Numbered from the stretch's first letter, positions 24,486 to 33,229 are shown. The stretch: DNA of 42,700 nucleotides from Lachnospiraceae bacterium (GCA_017480565.1 JAFVAL010000012.1:1-42700), one strand, 5' to 3'. Notes: generated by a model from the sequence alone, not told the origin. Translations and numbers: made by a program.

Positions 24486-25469
24486 TTATCGAAGTTGTCT
24501 CAGGCCTTCCTCAACCGCTGCAACCCCCGCAGGATCCAGTTCCATGATGGAAGCAAAGCGACGGAAGCTAATGTAGCTGAAGAAGGGATTGGCGTTCAAT
24601 AGATTTACTTGATCCGGGAACCGATCGGCGATCAGTGCCCGTGCTTGAGAATGTGCGGCAAGAATGTCGCAGCGGGTATCTAAATCCGGCTTCTTTCGGT
24701 CCAATCCGCCCCAAAGCAGGTTTTCTCCCGACCAGACATGACTTAAGAACGATACGCTCATGTCCAGCCATTTTGCGGCGTCAGGGTTTTCATCCCCTGT
24801 CGTGTGGGTAGCCAGTGCCAGACCATGATCGCCCGAGACAAAGACATGGCTCTCACAGGGTACGCCTGCCTCTACCAACTGCACAGCCATGCGCAAGGTG
24901 CTGATACAGGGCACCGTGGCATCGGGCTGTGTAGCAAATAGAAAGGCCGGCGGGGTGGTCTGATCGATCTTGTCAAACAGCGGCTCGGTCTTGACATCGC
25001 GGATTGACAGATTGTCATCATACGCCCCGTATCCCAGGATCATCGCGTTGGCCTTGTCCTCGGTCAAAAGGTTGAGAGAGGCGCTTAGATTTGCGCCGGC
25101 GGAAAACCCCACCGTAGCGATCCGGTTCGGATCAAGATGCAGCTTAGCCGCATTTTCCCGCAGATAACGGATCGCACTCTGCGCATCGGCTAAAGCGCAG
25201 GAGAAAACCTCCTCAGCCGGTTTTTGCGGACAGCCCGGGGTACGGTCCCCCGTCACACAGTACCGAAGAATGAAGGCGTTGAAACCCCGAGCCAAATAGG
25301 CCATAGCGATGGGATCTGCTTCTTTGTCCACGCAGTGCATATAGGCACCACCGGGAAAAACCAGTACGCATGGTTTCGCTTCGGATTCGGGCAATGTCAC
25401 GCTCGGCTCATAGCAAAAGCCCGTAAGCTGCGCCCCATTTGGCTCCAATGTAGTTTCAAAATATCGCAT
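24486..25469 (-). CDS. Alpha/beta-hydrolase, probable carbohydrate (acetyl) esterase
   Basis: The 327-residue protein is an alpha/beta hydrolase of the hormone-sensitive/acetyl-xylan esterase kind: oxyanion hole VFPGGAYM, nucleophile elbow GFSAG with Ser123, Asp183 in TQPDATVP and His215 in GDHGLAL. A C-terminal extension of about 85 residues is not explained by the fold. No signal peptide. It probably removes acetyl groups from imported oligosaccharides before the GH2 and GH3 enzymes act. The ATG lies 3 bases after the GH3 stop and the ribosome site is inside the GH3 gene, so the two are translationally coupled. Confidence 0.85.
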   Translation of the reverse strand: MRYFETTLEPNGAQLTGFCYEPSVTLPESEAKPCVLVFPGGAYMHCVDKEADPIAMAYLARGFNAFILRYCVTGDRTPGCPQKPAEEVFSCALADAQSAIRYLRENAAKLHLDPNRIATVGFSAGANLSASLNLLTEDKANAMILGYGAYDDNLSIRDVKTEPLFDKIDQTTPPAFLFATQPDATVPCISTLRMAVQLVEAGVPCESHVFVSGDHGLALATHTTGDENPDAAKWLDMSVSFLSHVWSGENLLWGGLDRKKPDLDTRCDILAAHSQARALIADRFPDQVNLLNANPFFSYISFRRFASIMELDPAGVAAVEEGLRQLR

Positions 25470-25472
25470 CGC

Positions 25473-27194
25473 TTATCTCCTGGTATCCCAGCGGTCGCAC
25501 CAAACCAGGTCATTTGCCTTGCCGGTGAATTCGCTCTTGCCGGTGATCTTTTCGATGGCTGCCCGAATGTACTCCCTCGTCGGTGCATACGCGTTGACGA
25601 AGGTCTTCAGCATGGGCAGATCGTAAAGGTGATTCGTATAATTTAGAGAAACTCCGATGGTCGGTACTTCGTAAACAAACCACGGAAGCTCACTGGAATG
25701 TGCAGCGGACCATTTGACGCGCACGTTGTTTTCCTGGGCGTAGCCCTTCATATGGACAAACATAAATACGACATCATATTTCTTCTTAAATTCCTCCACG
25801 GGAGGCGTTGCCATAATCTTAAAGGAATTGGCCGGGCTCATCTGCTCGCATTCCATCTCGTAATAATCTTTGTGATCGTCCACCGTAAATCCGGCGCGCT
25901 CCAGCTCCTCGATGACAATTTTCTTCGCAGGATCCGTACCGTTTAAGTTGCTGACCGGTGCGGTCTCGACATAGTAGAGGATCGCACGTGGCTTCTTTGC
26001 CGGATCGATAGGCAGCGCGTGCTGCGTGTCCTTGACCAGCGTAACAGCCTTATCCGCACAGATTGCCGCAGCCTCATGATGATCTTCGCAGCCAACAACC
26101 GAGAGACCATCTTCGGACGGGAACTGATACTTGTAAAGATTCAGCTTCGCCTTCAGGCCGAGGATGCGATGCAATGCATCGTCCAGACGTTCGGGTGTGA
26201 TGATGCCCTTCTTGTAGCCATCCATCATGTAGCCGAAGTCCTCTGCAGGGTCGTTAAAGAACAGGAACATATCACAGCCTGCCGCAATCGCGCCGGGAAC
26301 CTGCACGCTTCTGGGTGCCGCGGTGGACAGTCCTGCCATGTGGCTTGCGTCCGTCAGCACCAGACCGTTAAAGCCCAAGTGATCCCTCAGAAGATCCTGT
26401 AACAGTTCAGGAGACAGGGTTGCAGGGAGAATGTCAGCGTCGGTCATGCCGGGACGAAGCTTCTTGCTCCATGCAGGCATACAGATATGTCCGACCATGA
26501 CGCTCTCTACGCCAGCCTCAAAGACCGCGCGGTAAACCTTGCCGAACGACTTTTCCCACTCCTCGACGGAAAGATCGTTGCAGCCAAGCACCAGGTGCTG
26601 GTCACGCTCTTCCACGCCATCGCCGGGGAAGTGCTTGCAGCAGCAAGCGATACCATGCTTGTGAGCGCCCTCCATGTAGGCGATGGAATCCGCGATCACT
26701 TCGTCGGGATCGTTGCCAAAGGCACGGTTGTTGACGATGGTATTGCGCCAGTTGTAGACCACATCTGTGATCGGCGCAAATGTCCAGTTGACACCGATCG
26801 CCTTGGCCTCCTCGGCAGCCTTGTCGGCCATAAGTCTGGCCACCTCAGGACCACCCGCACCCATTGCAGGGCCGGGCGCTAAAAGTGTGCCGCCCTTTAA
26901 CGACTTCTCTGCGCCTGCCTCAAGATTGGCTGCGATCAGCACAGGGATTTTGCTATGCTCCATATAATACTTATTCTGCTCGTACTGCTCCTTCAGGGAG
27001 CCGCCCTGCCAGCGAACACCGCCGACATGGTAGTTTTCGATCATGTTTTGATAGGCTTCCTGACGATGGTCATAGTTCAGGCAAATGAATAGCTGCCCAA
27101 TCTTCTCCTCCAGCGTCATGGAAGCGATGGTGTTCTCTACCCAGTCGATTTGCTCATCGTTCAGGAAGAAGGGATTTGTTCTCAGATTGACCAT
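25473..27194 (-). CDS. GH3 glycosidase, NagZ-type with His-Asp dyad
   Basis: This 573-residue GH3 enzyme has the (beta/alpha)8 domain with nucleophile Asp282 in VLTDASHM. The loop KHFPGDGVEERDQH (187-200) holds the Asp-x-His dyad used as acid/base by the NagZ branch of GH3 (beta-N-acetylhexosaminidases, some of them phosphorylases). The C-terminal part (about 370-573) is a second domain, of alpha/beta-sandwich type, longer than minimal NagZ. No signal peptide. It is the first of the hydrolase genes after the transporter. The substrate in this cluster may not be GlcNAc; activity should be treated as open. Confidence 0.88.
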   Translation of the reverse strand: MVNLRTNPFFLNDEQIDWVENTIASMTLEEKIGQLFICLNYDHRQEAYQNMIENYHVGGVRWQGGSLKEQYEQNKYYMEHSKIPVLIAANLEAGAEKSLKGGTLLAPGPAMGAGGPEVARLMADKAAEEAKAIGVNWTFAPITDVVYNWRNTIVNNRAFGNDPDEVIADSIAYMEGAHKHGIACCCKHFPGDGVEERDQHLVLGCNDLSVEEWEKSFGKVYRAVFEAGVESVMVGHICMPAWSKKLRPGMTDADILPATLSPELLQDLLRDHLGFNGLVLTDASHMAGLSTAAPRSVQVPGAIAAGCDMFLFFNDPAEDFGYMMDGYKKGIITPERLDDALHRILGLKAKLNLYKYQFPSEDGLSVVGCEDHHEAAAICADKAVTLVKDTQHALPIDPAKKPRAILYYVETAPVSNLNGTDPAKKIVIEELERAGFTVDDHKDYYEMECEQMSPANSFKIMATPPVEEFKKKYDVVFMFVHMKGYAQENNVRVKWSAAHSSELPWFVYEVPTIGVSLNYTNHLYDLPMLKTFVNAYAPTREYIRAAIEKITGKSEFTGKANDLVWCDRWDTRR

Positions 27195-27219
27195 TTGTTT
27201 CTCCTTTATGATACAGAAA

Positions 27220-27251
27220 GGGCCACGGTATCTTCAGGATGCCGCAGCCCC
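27220..27251 (-). other. Intercistronic stem-loop between permease and GH3
   Basis: GGGCCACGGTATC (27220-27232) pairs imperfectly with GATGCCGCAGCCCC (27238-27251), with two G-U pairs and one mismatch. It may be a partial terminator or processing site that lowers expression of the hydrolase genes relative to the importer. Confidence 0.45.
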
Positions 27252-27263
27252 ATTTGGTTTTTA

Positions 27264-28280
27264 TTAAGCGGCAGCGGACTCAGCCTTGCGCTGCTTGGCC
27301 AGCTCGACGCGGGCCTTCCGTGCCTTATTGAGGCCACGGACATGACGGTTGGCCTGGAATACCAGGAACCCAATGAATACGAGCATGTTGATCACGGAGT
27401 TTACAGGGTCTGAGAACTCCATGATGGACAGGCCGTACTTAAAGATCGTCAGTGTAAATGCAGCGGTCAGAATGCCGACAGAAGAGTCGGACTTCTCGCC
27501 GATGTAGCTGCCAAGGATCATGGCAAACATGTTGGCAGTGACAACGCCGTTGGAGGTGTTGCCGAGGTTCGCGCCCATCTGTGTGGAGAAGGAAACGTCC
27601 AGCACACCTGCGATGCAGACCAGAGCGCCTGCCAGCGCGTAACACTCTACCGCATGGCGGAAAATGTTGATGCCACTGTTGCGGGCAATGAGCTGAGAGC
27701 CCTGCACCGCCTTGGTCTCGTATCCGAGCCGGGTGAAGTTCATCAGAATATACACCAGAACCGCCATGACAACAACCACGAGGATCTGGAACCAGCTCTC
27801 GGTCAGGATACCCATGCCCTCAACGCCAAAGAGGTTCAAGCCTTTGCCGCCGGAGATGACGTAAGGAACAACTTCCCAGATCAATGCCATGCCGACACCC
27901 AGAACCATGGGCGGAACGCGCAGGCTGATGAAGGCCAGACCAGTTAAAATGCCGAACGCGAAGCCGAAGACAACCGCGAAAACCAGAAGCCACAGGCCAG
28001 ACAAACCTAACGCCATCGCTAACAGTCCACCGATGATGGTGCCCGCCATACGCTGAGCACCCAGGGACAGGTCGAAACGGCCTTCCTTTAAGTTGAAGGA
28101 CAGGGCAAATGCTGTCACGGCAGCAATACCGGTGTTGCGGATGATGGTTTTAATATCCAGCATGGTGGAAATCACATGCTTGTCTTTCAGAAGCAGGCAC
28201 AGGATCTCCATGGCAAGCCAGGTAAGAACCGGAAAAGCCAGGGTGAATAATACATCCTTAAACTTGCTGCTTTTTTTCAT
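27264..28280 (-). CDS. Sugar ABC transporter permease (RbsC-like)
   Basis: A 338-residue inner-membrane protein with about 8-10 hydrophobic helices and the typical BPD_transp_2 pattern (FNLKEGRFDLSLGAQ, GYETKAVQGSQLIARNSGI near the EAA-like loop). It forms the membrane channel with the second permease at 29688. The C-terminus is a Lys/Arg/Ala-rich cytoplasmic tail. It is separated from the binding-protein gene by a strong hairpin (28304-28328). AGAGG precedes the start. Confidence 0.9.
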   Translation of the reverse strand: MKKSSKFKDVLFTLAFPVLTWLAMEILCLLLKDKHVISTMLDIKTIIRNTGIAAVTAFALSFNLKEGRFDLSLGAQRMAGTIIGGLLAMALGLSGLWLLVFAVVFGFAFGILTGLAFISLRVPPMVLGVGMALIWEVVPYVISGGKGLNLFGVEGMGILTESWFQILVVVVMAVLVYILMNFTRLGYETKAVQGSQLIARNSGINIFRHAVECYALAGALVCIAGVLDVSFSTQMGANLGNTSNGVVTANMFAMILGSYIGEKSDSSVGILTAAFTLTIFKYGLSIMEFSDPVNSVINMLVFIGFLVFQANRHVRGLNKARKARVELAKQRKAESAAA

Positions 28281-28303
28281 AATCGCACCTCTTGCTTTCT
28301 TTG

Positions 28304-28328
28304 CTCTCCGGAGGGATGCTCCGGAGAG
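28304..28328 (-). other. Perfect stem-loop after the substrate-binding protein gene
   Basis: CTCTCCGGAG (28304-28313) and CTCCGGAGAG (28319-28328) are a perfect 10-base stem with a 5-base loop. It lies just downstream of the lipoprotein stop. No T-run follows on the minus strand, so it fits an RNA-stabilising or processing structure that raises the level of the binding protein over the second permease. Confidence 0.7.
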
Positions 28329-28350
28329 ATCAGGTGATGTTAGGCGGTAA

Positions 28351-29619
28351 TTAGTTCAGTCCCTTGCGCTCCAGAAGAGTATCAACGCTTGCAAGATCAG
28401 CGAGCAGGTTGTCTAAATCCTGCCAGGTAATGCCTGCCTCTGCGTAATGCAGCAGGTCCTCAGCGGTCAGAATATACAGCTCAGGAGAGGTGTTGAGTTT
28501 CTCCATCTTCGCGTAGGTCTCCGGTCCGTTGACAGCCCAGGAACGAACACCGATCAGAACGGTCTTGCCGTTGTCCTTCATTGCATCTGCATGTCCGTCA
28601 AATGCCTGCTTCAGCTCGATGCAGTTGATAGCGCAAGCCAAGGAGAGGTCGTTTAAAATTGCGGAGTTAAGCACGGTATCGCCAGTCGGATCCTGGGTCT
28701 CGAAACCGGTCTTTGTCTGCTTCTCGATCTGAGCAGTTCCGATTACCTTGATGTCCTTGCCAAGAGAGGTCTCAACATCGGAGATCGCGTTGGTGAATGC
28801 TGCGAAAGAGAATACTGCTGCAAAGATGTCATAGTTGCCGGTCTGCAGAACAGGAAGCAGAGCGGTCACAGCATCGTTAGGGTTACGGCCGGGATAGAGG
28901 TAAATATGCACATCCGGATTGCCGGTGTTGACTTCACCGGGATCCTGCTGGTTAACAAGGTCAGCGATGGGCTTGTCATAGGTCAAACCATAAGCCTCCT
29001 GGAACGCTTCCAGAACGCCAACTGCGGAATAGAAGTGAGAAGCAGCTCCCTGGCCCTTGTCGCCGCCAACTGCAGCGCCTTCAAAGAGGATAACAGAGTG
29101 AGGCTGGCCGTCAGAAAGATACTCGGAGAAAGCTTCCTTATAAGCAGTACCTACAGCAACAGGATCTGCACCGCAGTGGCCAATGTTTTTAGGCAATTCA
29201 GCAACATCTTCCACCCATGCAGAGTTCTGGGTTACAAACCACATGCCCAGCTCGTCTGCCTTGTGAGCACCCTGGGAAATGGCGTCGTTAGAGGTAACAA
29301 GGTTGATGAAACCATCACAGCCGGCTGCGTAGCACTGCTCCATGAAAGCGATCAGGCCGTTCGCATCAGACAGGGTTTCGGAAATAACAAACTCAAAATT
29401 GTATGTGGGTGCAATGACCGTCTCAAGGTAAGTCTTTGCAATCTCCCAGTTCTCACCGCTGTGAACGGTTGCGACACCGATCTTGTGGTGCTTGGATACA
29501 TCTACGGTACCTTCGGAAGAGGTGTTGCTGCTGTTATCAGCAGGCTTGTCAGCGTTGCCGCAAGCCACAAAGCTCATTGCCATTACGACAACCAGAATCA
29601 GTGCAATTAATCTTTTCAT
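28351..29619 (-). CDS. Sugar ABC transporter substrate-binding lipoprotein
   Basis: A 422-residue exported lipoprotein. Residues 1-19 are a signal peptide with lipobox SFVAC and lipidated Cys20, then an Asn/Ser/Thr-rich linker. The rest is a type I periplasmic-binding protein (IGVATVHSGENWEIAKTYLE, FMEQCYAAGCDGFINLV, DIKVIGTAQIEK, IGVRSWAVNGPE). It captures the substrate outside the membrane for the two permeases. The start at 29619 is chosen because AAGGAG lies 6 bases before it; the ORF extends 6 codons further but those contain that site. It lies between the two permease genes, an unusual order. Confidence 0.9.
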   Translation of the reverse strand: MKRLIALILVVVMAMSFVACGNADKPADNSSNTSSEGTVDVSKHHKIGVATVHSGENWEIAKTYLETVIAPTYNFEFVISETLSDANGLIAFMEQCYAAGCDGFINLVTSNDAISQGAHKADELGMWFVTQNSAWVEDVAELPKNIGHCGADPVAVGTAYKEAFSEYLSDGQPHSVILFEGAAVGGDKGQGAASHFYSAVGVLEAFQEAYGLTYDKPIADLVNQQDPGEVNTGNPDVHIYLYPGRNPNDAVTALLPVLQTGNYDIFAAVFSFAAFTNAISDVETSLGKDIKVIGTAQIEKQTKTGFETQDPTGDTVLNSAILNDLSLACAINCIELKQAFDGHADAMKDNGKTVLIGVRSWAVNGPETYAKMEKLNTSPELYILTAEDLLHYAEAGITWQDLDNLLADLASVDTLLERKGLN

Positions 29620-29687
29620 GATAATCTCCTTTTTCATATTGCAATTGTTTTTTTATTTGACAGGAACGATGTTCCAATACTTAACGA

Positions 29688-30662
29688 TTAACCTTCCGGA
29701 GCAGGCAGACCTTTCGGACGTACCTGGGAAGCTGCGACCAGGGCCAGGAATGCGATGCCTCGGATTGCCTGGATGATCGTGGAGTCCACACCTGCCATCA
29801 GCAGGCCCTGATTTAATACCACAACGGTGATGGCTCCTACGACGCCGGAGTAGACATAGCTCTTCGATCCGCCGAAGATGCTCATGCCGCCAAGAACCAG
29901 AGCCAGCATGCAGTCCATGTTAAGGCTCGGCAGTGTGCTGGTACCGATCGAACCACCGCGAACAAGGGCAAGCAGTGCGCCGATGCCGCAGCCGACACCC
30001 GCAATGATAAAAGCAATCAGCAGGTACTTGGCCTTGGAGATACCGGTTTGCTCGGCACAGGTGTTGTTCGTTCCGATAAAACGAAGCGAGCGGCCGATGT
30101 CGGTAAAGTGGAATAAAATCACGCAAACGATGAAGAAGATCCCGAATGCGATATACATAAAGCCGTTGTTGGTCAGCGTTTGCACCAGGTCATACGGCAG
30201 AGCCACTGTGGAGCCGCCGAGGATTGCCTGCTGCAGAGCTGAGAACATGGTCATCATGACGATGGTTACGTACATAACACGCACACCCAAGGCAGTAGAA
30301 AGCAGTGCAGAGGCTGTCATCAGGATCACTCCCAGGAGGATAGCGACGATGATCATGACGAGCAGCGAGCCGGTTGCGTTGTAGGCCAAGGCTGCGATCG
30401 TTGCCGTCAGGATTGTAGTAGCACCCAGAGAAAGGCTGACATTGCCGGAGGCAAAGATAAATGCACCGCCGGTTGCAACGGTAGCAACCACGATTGCCTG
30501 CAGGATAATGATCTTTAAGCTGGCCGGTGAGACTAAGCGACCGCCGGTGATGATACCGAAGACCAGCACCAGCAAAAGCAACAGTCCAACTGGCATGATC
30601 TGGCTGAACAGACGGCTTTCCAGGATTTTCTTGATAGGATTCACTTGTTTCTTTTCGTTCAT
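29688..30662 (-). CDS. Sugar ABC transporter permease (RbsC-like)
   Basis: This 324-residue membrane protein has about 9-10 helices and the hallmark GRSLRFIGTNNTCAEQTGIS loop followed by YLLIAFIIAGVGCGIGALLALVR, typical of the ribose/xylose/galactose permease family. It pairs with the product of 27264. Its ribosome site AAGGAGG overlaps the end of the ATPase gene 13 bases upstream, so both are expressed together. Confidence 0.9.
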   Translation of the reverse strand: MNEKKQVNPIKKILESRLFSQIMPVGLLLLLVLVFGIITGGRLVSPASLKIIILQAIVVATVATGGAFIFASGNVSLSLGATTILTATIAALAYNATGSLLVMIIVAILLGVILMTASALLSTALGVRVMYVTIVMMTMFSALQQAILGGSTVALPYDLVQTLTNNGFMYIAFGIFFIVCVILFHFTDIGRSLRFIGTNNTCAEQTGISKAKYLLIAFIIAGVGCGIGALLALVRGGSIGTSTLPSLNMDCMLALVLGGMSIFGGSKSYVYSGVVGAITVVVLNQGLLMAGVDSTIIQAIRGIAFLALVAASQVRPKGLPAPEG

Positions 30663-30675
30663 GTTGGCCGCCTCC

Positions 30676-32178
30676 TTAAATCATGTAATCAATGAGGGAG
30701 CTCTCTGTAGGATTCTCAGCCCGCATAACCTCCCGGGTGACCTGACCATCCTTCATGATCAGGATACGGTCGCACATACCGATCAATTCCTGCAACTCCT
30801 CGGAGATCAGCAGGATCGCCTTGCCGGAACGCTTCATCTCAGTAAAAAGCTTATACATGGAAGCCTTGACACCAACGTCGATACCACGGGTCGGGCAGTC
30901 CAGAACCAGAATCTCTGCATCTGATGCCACCCATTTACCGAAGACTACCTTTTGTTTGTTGCCGCCGGAAAGGGTACTGACCATGTAGTTTTTGCCGGCA
31001 CATTTGATCTGCAGATCCTCGATTTGCTTGTCAACGTAGCGGGCTTCCTTCTTAAAGGAAATCAGGTTTCCAAGCACTGCATTGATCTTATAACCGGTAG
31101 AGGCAATGTTCTCGGCGATCGTACCGGAAAGGCCCAGGGATTCAGTATCACGATTTTTGGAGACGTAGGCCATCTTGTTGTCGATGGCGACGCGGGGACT
31201 GGTGATCTTGGTCCCGTTCTTCACGGTGACGCTTCCGTCCAGAACCTTCTCGATACCAAACAGAGCTTTGCCAACGGTATGCATGCCGCATTCGGACAGG
31301 CCGCCGATGCCCAGGATCTCGCCCTTGTGAAGCTCCAGATTCATGACCAACAGATCATTCAGGGTTGTCACATCCTTTGCTGTAAGCACCACTTCGTCGG
31401 AATACCCTTCGTAATCGGACCGGTAATAGTCGCCCTTGAGCTCACGGCCAACCATCATCTTACGGATGCGGTTCGGTTCGTATTCGCTCTTATCCAGCGT
31501 CCCGATGATGACACCGTCGCGGAGTACGGTCAGCTTGTCGCAATGCTCCATCATCTCATCCAGATCGTGGGAAATGAACATGACCGTCTTGTTCTCCTCG
31601 CGCTGTTTGGCCATAATCTTGTACAGGAATTGACGTCCTTCCAAAGACAATGCCGTCGAGGTTTCGTCTACAATCAGGATTTCCGGTTTCCAGTACATGC
31701 ATTTCGCAATCTCAATGATCTTGCGCATCTGCATGTCCAGGTTCCAGGTACGGTCGCTCGCGCGAAACTCTTTGATGCCGAGATCGTCGAGCAGCTTCTG
31801 TGCGTCGCTGGTAAGCTTCGCACGGTCAATGAAGGGGCCTTTTTTGAACATATTTTCATGGCCGAGGAAAATGTTCTCTGCCACGGTAATGTTCGGAATG
31901 GTGCCCGCTTCCTGAACAATCATGCCGATTCCATGTTCTTGTGCCTCCAGCATGGACATCGGCTTCCAAGGCTCTCCTTTGTAGGTCATTTCGCCCTTGG
32001 TGGCTGTCTGCATGCCTGCGATGATGGAAGATACAGTGGATTTTCCGCTGCCGTTCTCTCCGATCAAGCCATAAACATGACCACGCTCCAGAGTGAACGA
32101 TACATCATTAAGGGCTACAGTTACGCCAAAGTTCTTATCCATGTGGAGTACTTCCAGAATCGTTTGCTGATCTGTCAT
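30676..32178 (-). CDS. Sugar ABC transporter ATPase, duplicated RbsA/MglA type with one degenerate site
   Basis: A 500-residue tandem ATPase. Domain 1 has Walker A GLIGENGSGKST (about 36-47) and Walker B LIVDETSTAL, but its signature motif is degenerate (NLDMQMRKIIEIAK instead of LSGGQ). Domain 2 has a degenerate Walker A (GGLSECGMHTVG), an intact signature LSGGNKQK and Walker B LVLDCPTRGID, where the catalytic Glu is Cys. So domain 1 Walker A with domain 2 signature forms the only competent composite site, as in RbsA-like proteins but with the extra Glu-to-Cys change. First gene of the 13-gene array, behind a region with AraC-type repeats. GGAGG before the ATG. Confidence 0.92.
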   Translation of the reverse strand: MTDQQTILEVLHMDKNFGVTVALNDVSFTLERGHVYGLIGENGSGKSTVSSIIAGMQTATKGEMTYKGEPWKPMSMLEAQEHGIGMIVQEAGTIPNITVAENIFLGHENMFKKGPFIDRAKLTSDAQKLLDDLGIKEFRASDRTWNLDMQMRKIIEIAKCMYWKPEILIVDETSTALSLEGRQFLYKIMAKQREENKTVMFISHDLDEMMEHCDKLTVLRDGVIIGTLDKSEYEPNRIRKMMVGRELKGDYYRSDYEGYSDEVVLTAKDVTTLNDLLVMNLELHKGEILGIGGLSECGMHTVGKALFGIEKVLDGSVTVKNGTKITSPRVAIDNKMAYVSKNRDTESLGLSGTIAENIASTGYKINAVLGNLISFKKEARYVDKQIEDLQIKCAGKNYMVSTLSGGNKQKVVFGKWVASDAEILVLDCPTRGIDVGVKASMYKLFTEMKRSGKAILLISEELQELIGMCDRILIMKDGQVTREVMRAENPTESSLIDYMI

Positions 32179-32225
32179 TTAGCAACTCCTCCTTTTATGC
32201 TTTTGGTCACTGAGTTTCTTATGTC

Positions 32226-32231
32226 ATTATA
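32226..32231 (-). promoter_or_regulatory. -10 element of the sugar-importer operon
   Basis: A perfect TATAAT lies about 50 bases before the ATPase start with no usable -35 hexamer at 17 bases. This is typical of an activator-dependent promoter, in keeping with the AraC-type repeats upstream at 32276-32341. Confidence 0.55.
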
Positions 32232-32275
32232 TTACCAAGCCATTTCGGGGCCGTGAATTGCACGTTCTCCTATCT

Positions 32276-32341
32276 TATATTGCAATTCGTCCACATTTTC
32301 GGAATATAATTGCAAAATATATCTATATATTGCATTTCGTC
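32276..32341. promoter_or_regulatory. Direct repeats TATATTGCAWTTCGTC, candidate AraC-type operator
   Basis: TATATTGCAATTCGTC (32276-32291) and TATATTGCATTTCGTC (32326-32341) differ at one base and lie exactly 50 bases apart, about five helical turns. A weaker relative, GAATTGCACGTTC (32255-32267), would overlap the -35 region of the importer promoter. They sit between the divergent importer operon and the AraC gene. Confidence 0.7.
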
Positions 32342-32388
32342 TATTTCTGTCTTAAAATGATTTTAAGAAAACAAGGAGGTGTTTCCTC

Positions 32389-33183
32389 ATGGATTTTGAT
32401 GTTCGTTATCTGGACTATACCTTTAAGCACACAACCGCCCCCAAACCAGATCTGAAGGCGGCGCGTTATCAGCCGCACTTTCATACCAGCTATGAACTCC
32501 TGTATTTCGTCAGAGGTGACGCAGACTTTATGATTGAGAGTAAACTCTATAAGCTGAAGCCCGGCTCCCTTCTGATCATCAAGCCCGGAGAATATCATAA
32601 TACCGTGTTCCGTTCCGAAGCTCCGTACGAACGTTATGTGATCCGTTTTATGCCGCAGTCTATCTACTCCCGCCTGCAAAAGCTGCTCCCAAAAACAAAG
32701 TCCGTTTATTATATTGAAGGAACCCCTCTGGCAGCGGAATTCCACCGGATGGATGTCCATCTTAACGCTGTCCACGATGACGTGCGCGTAGGTGCCTGTC
32801 TTGGATCGCTGCAGATCATCATCGCCTACCTGGTCAGCTCCCAGGGGCTGATTCAGAGCGCAGACTATGTAAATGAGCAAAGCAGGACCATTGAGAAATA
32901 TGTGGAATCACATTTGTCTGAAATCCACTGCGCCGAGGATATTGCCCGTGCGCTGCACATGTCAAAATCCACGCTTTATAAGACCTTTTCTGCTCAGTTT
33001 CAGACACCCTTAATGTCCTATATCCGCACTCGCAAATGTATGGCTGCGCGCACGATGCTCTTTGAAGGTCTTCCTGCTACTGAGGTTGCGGAACGTTTGG
33101 GCTTTGCTCATTATTCCTCCTTCTACCGGGACTACTGTCAGGTCTTCGGCGCACCACCCACTTCTGCCAGGGAAACGAACTGA
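32389..33183 (+). CDS. AraC-family regulator of the divergent importer/hydrolase operon
   Basis: The 264-residue protein has an N-terminal cupin (YQPHFHTSYELLYFVRG, then KPGSLLIIKPGEYHNTVF) for sensing a small sugar. The C-terminal AraC HTH pair starts near residue 165: CAEDIARALHMSKSTLYKTF and ATEVAERLGFAHYSSFYRDY, closing GAPPTSARE. AAGGAGGTG precedes the ATG. It is divergent from the 13-gene importer/hydrolase array, the usual placement of a local activator, and the intergenic region carries matching direct repeats. Confidence 0.92.
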   Translation: MDFDVRYLDYTFKHTTAPKPDLKAARYQPHFHTSYELLYFVRGDADFMIESKLYKLKPGSLLIIKPGEYHNTVFRSEAPYERYVIRFMPQSIYSRLQKLLPKTKSVYYIEGTPLAAEFHRMDVHLNAVHDDVRVGACLGSLQIIIAYLVSSQGLIQSADYVNEQSRTIEKYVESHLSEIHCAEDIARALHMSKSTLYKTFSAQFQTPLMSYIRTRKCMAARTMLFEGLPATEVAERLGFAHYSSFYRDYCQVFGAPPTSARETN

Positions 33184-33229
33184 TCTCTGACCTCTTTCCA
33201 AAGGAGATCACCCACGCCCGCCAAAGGGC

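Noticed and set aside
30952-32256. 434-residue plus-strand open frame opposite the ABC ATPase gene
   Set aside because: It is an exact shadow of a well-conserved ATPase gene on the minus strand, has no ribosome site and no recognisable motifs.
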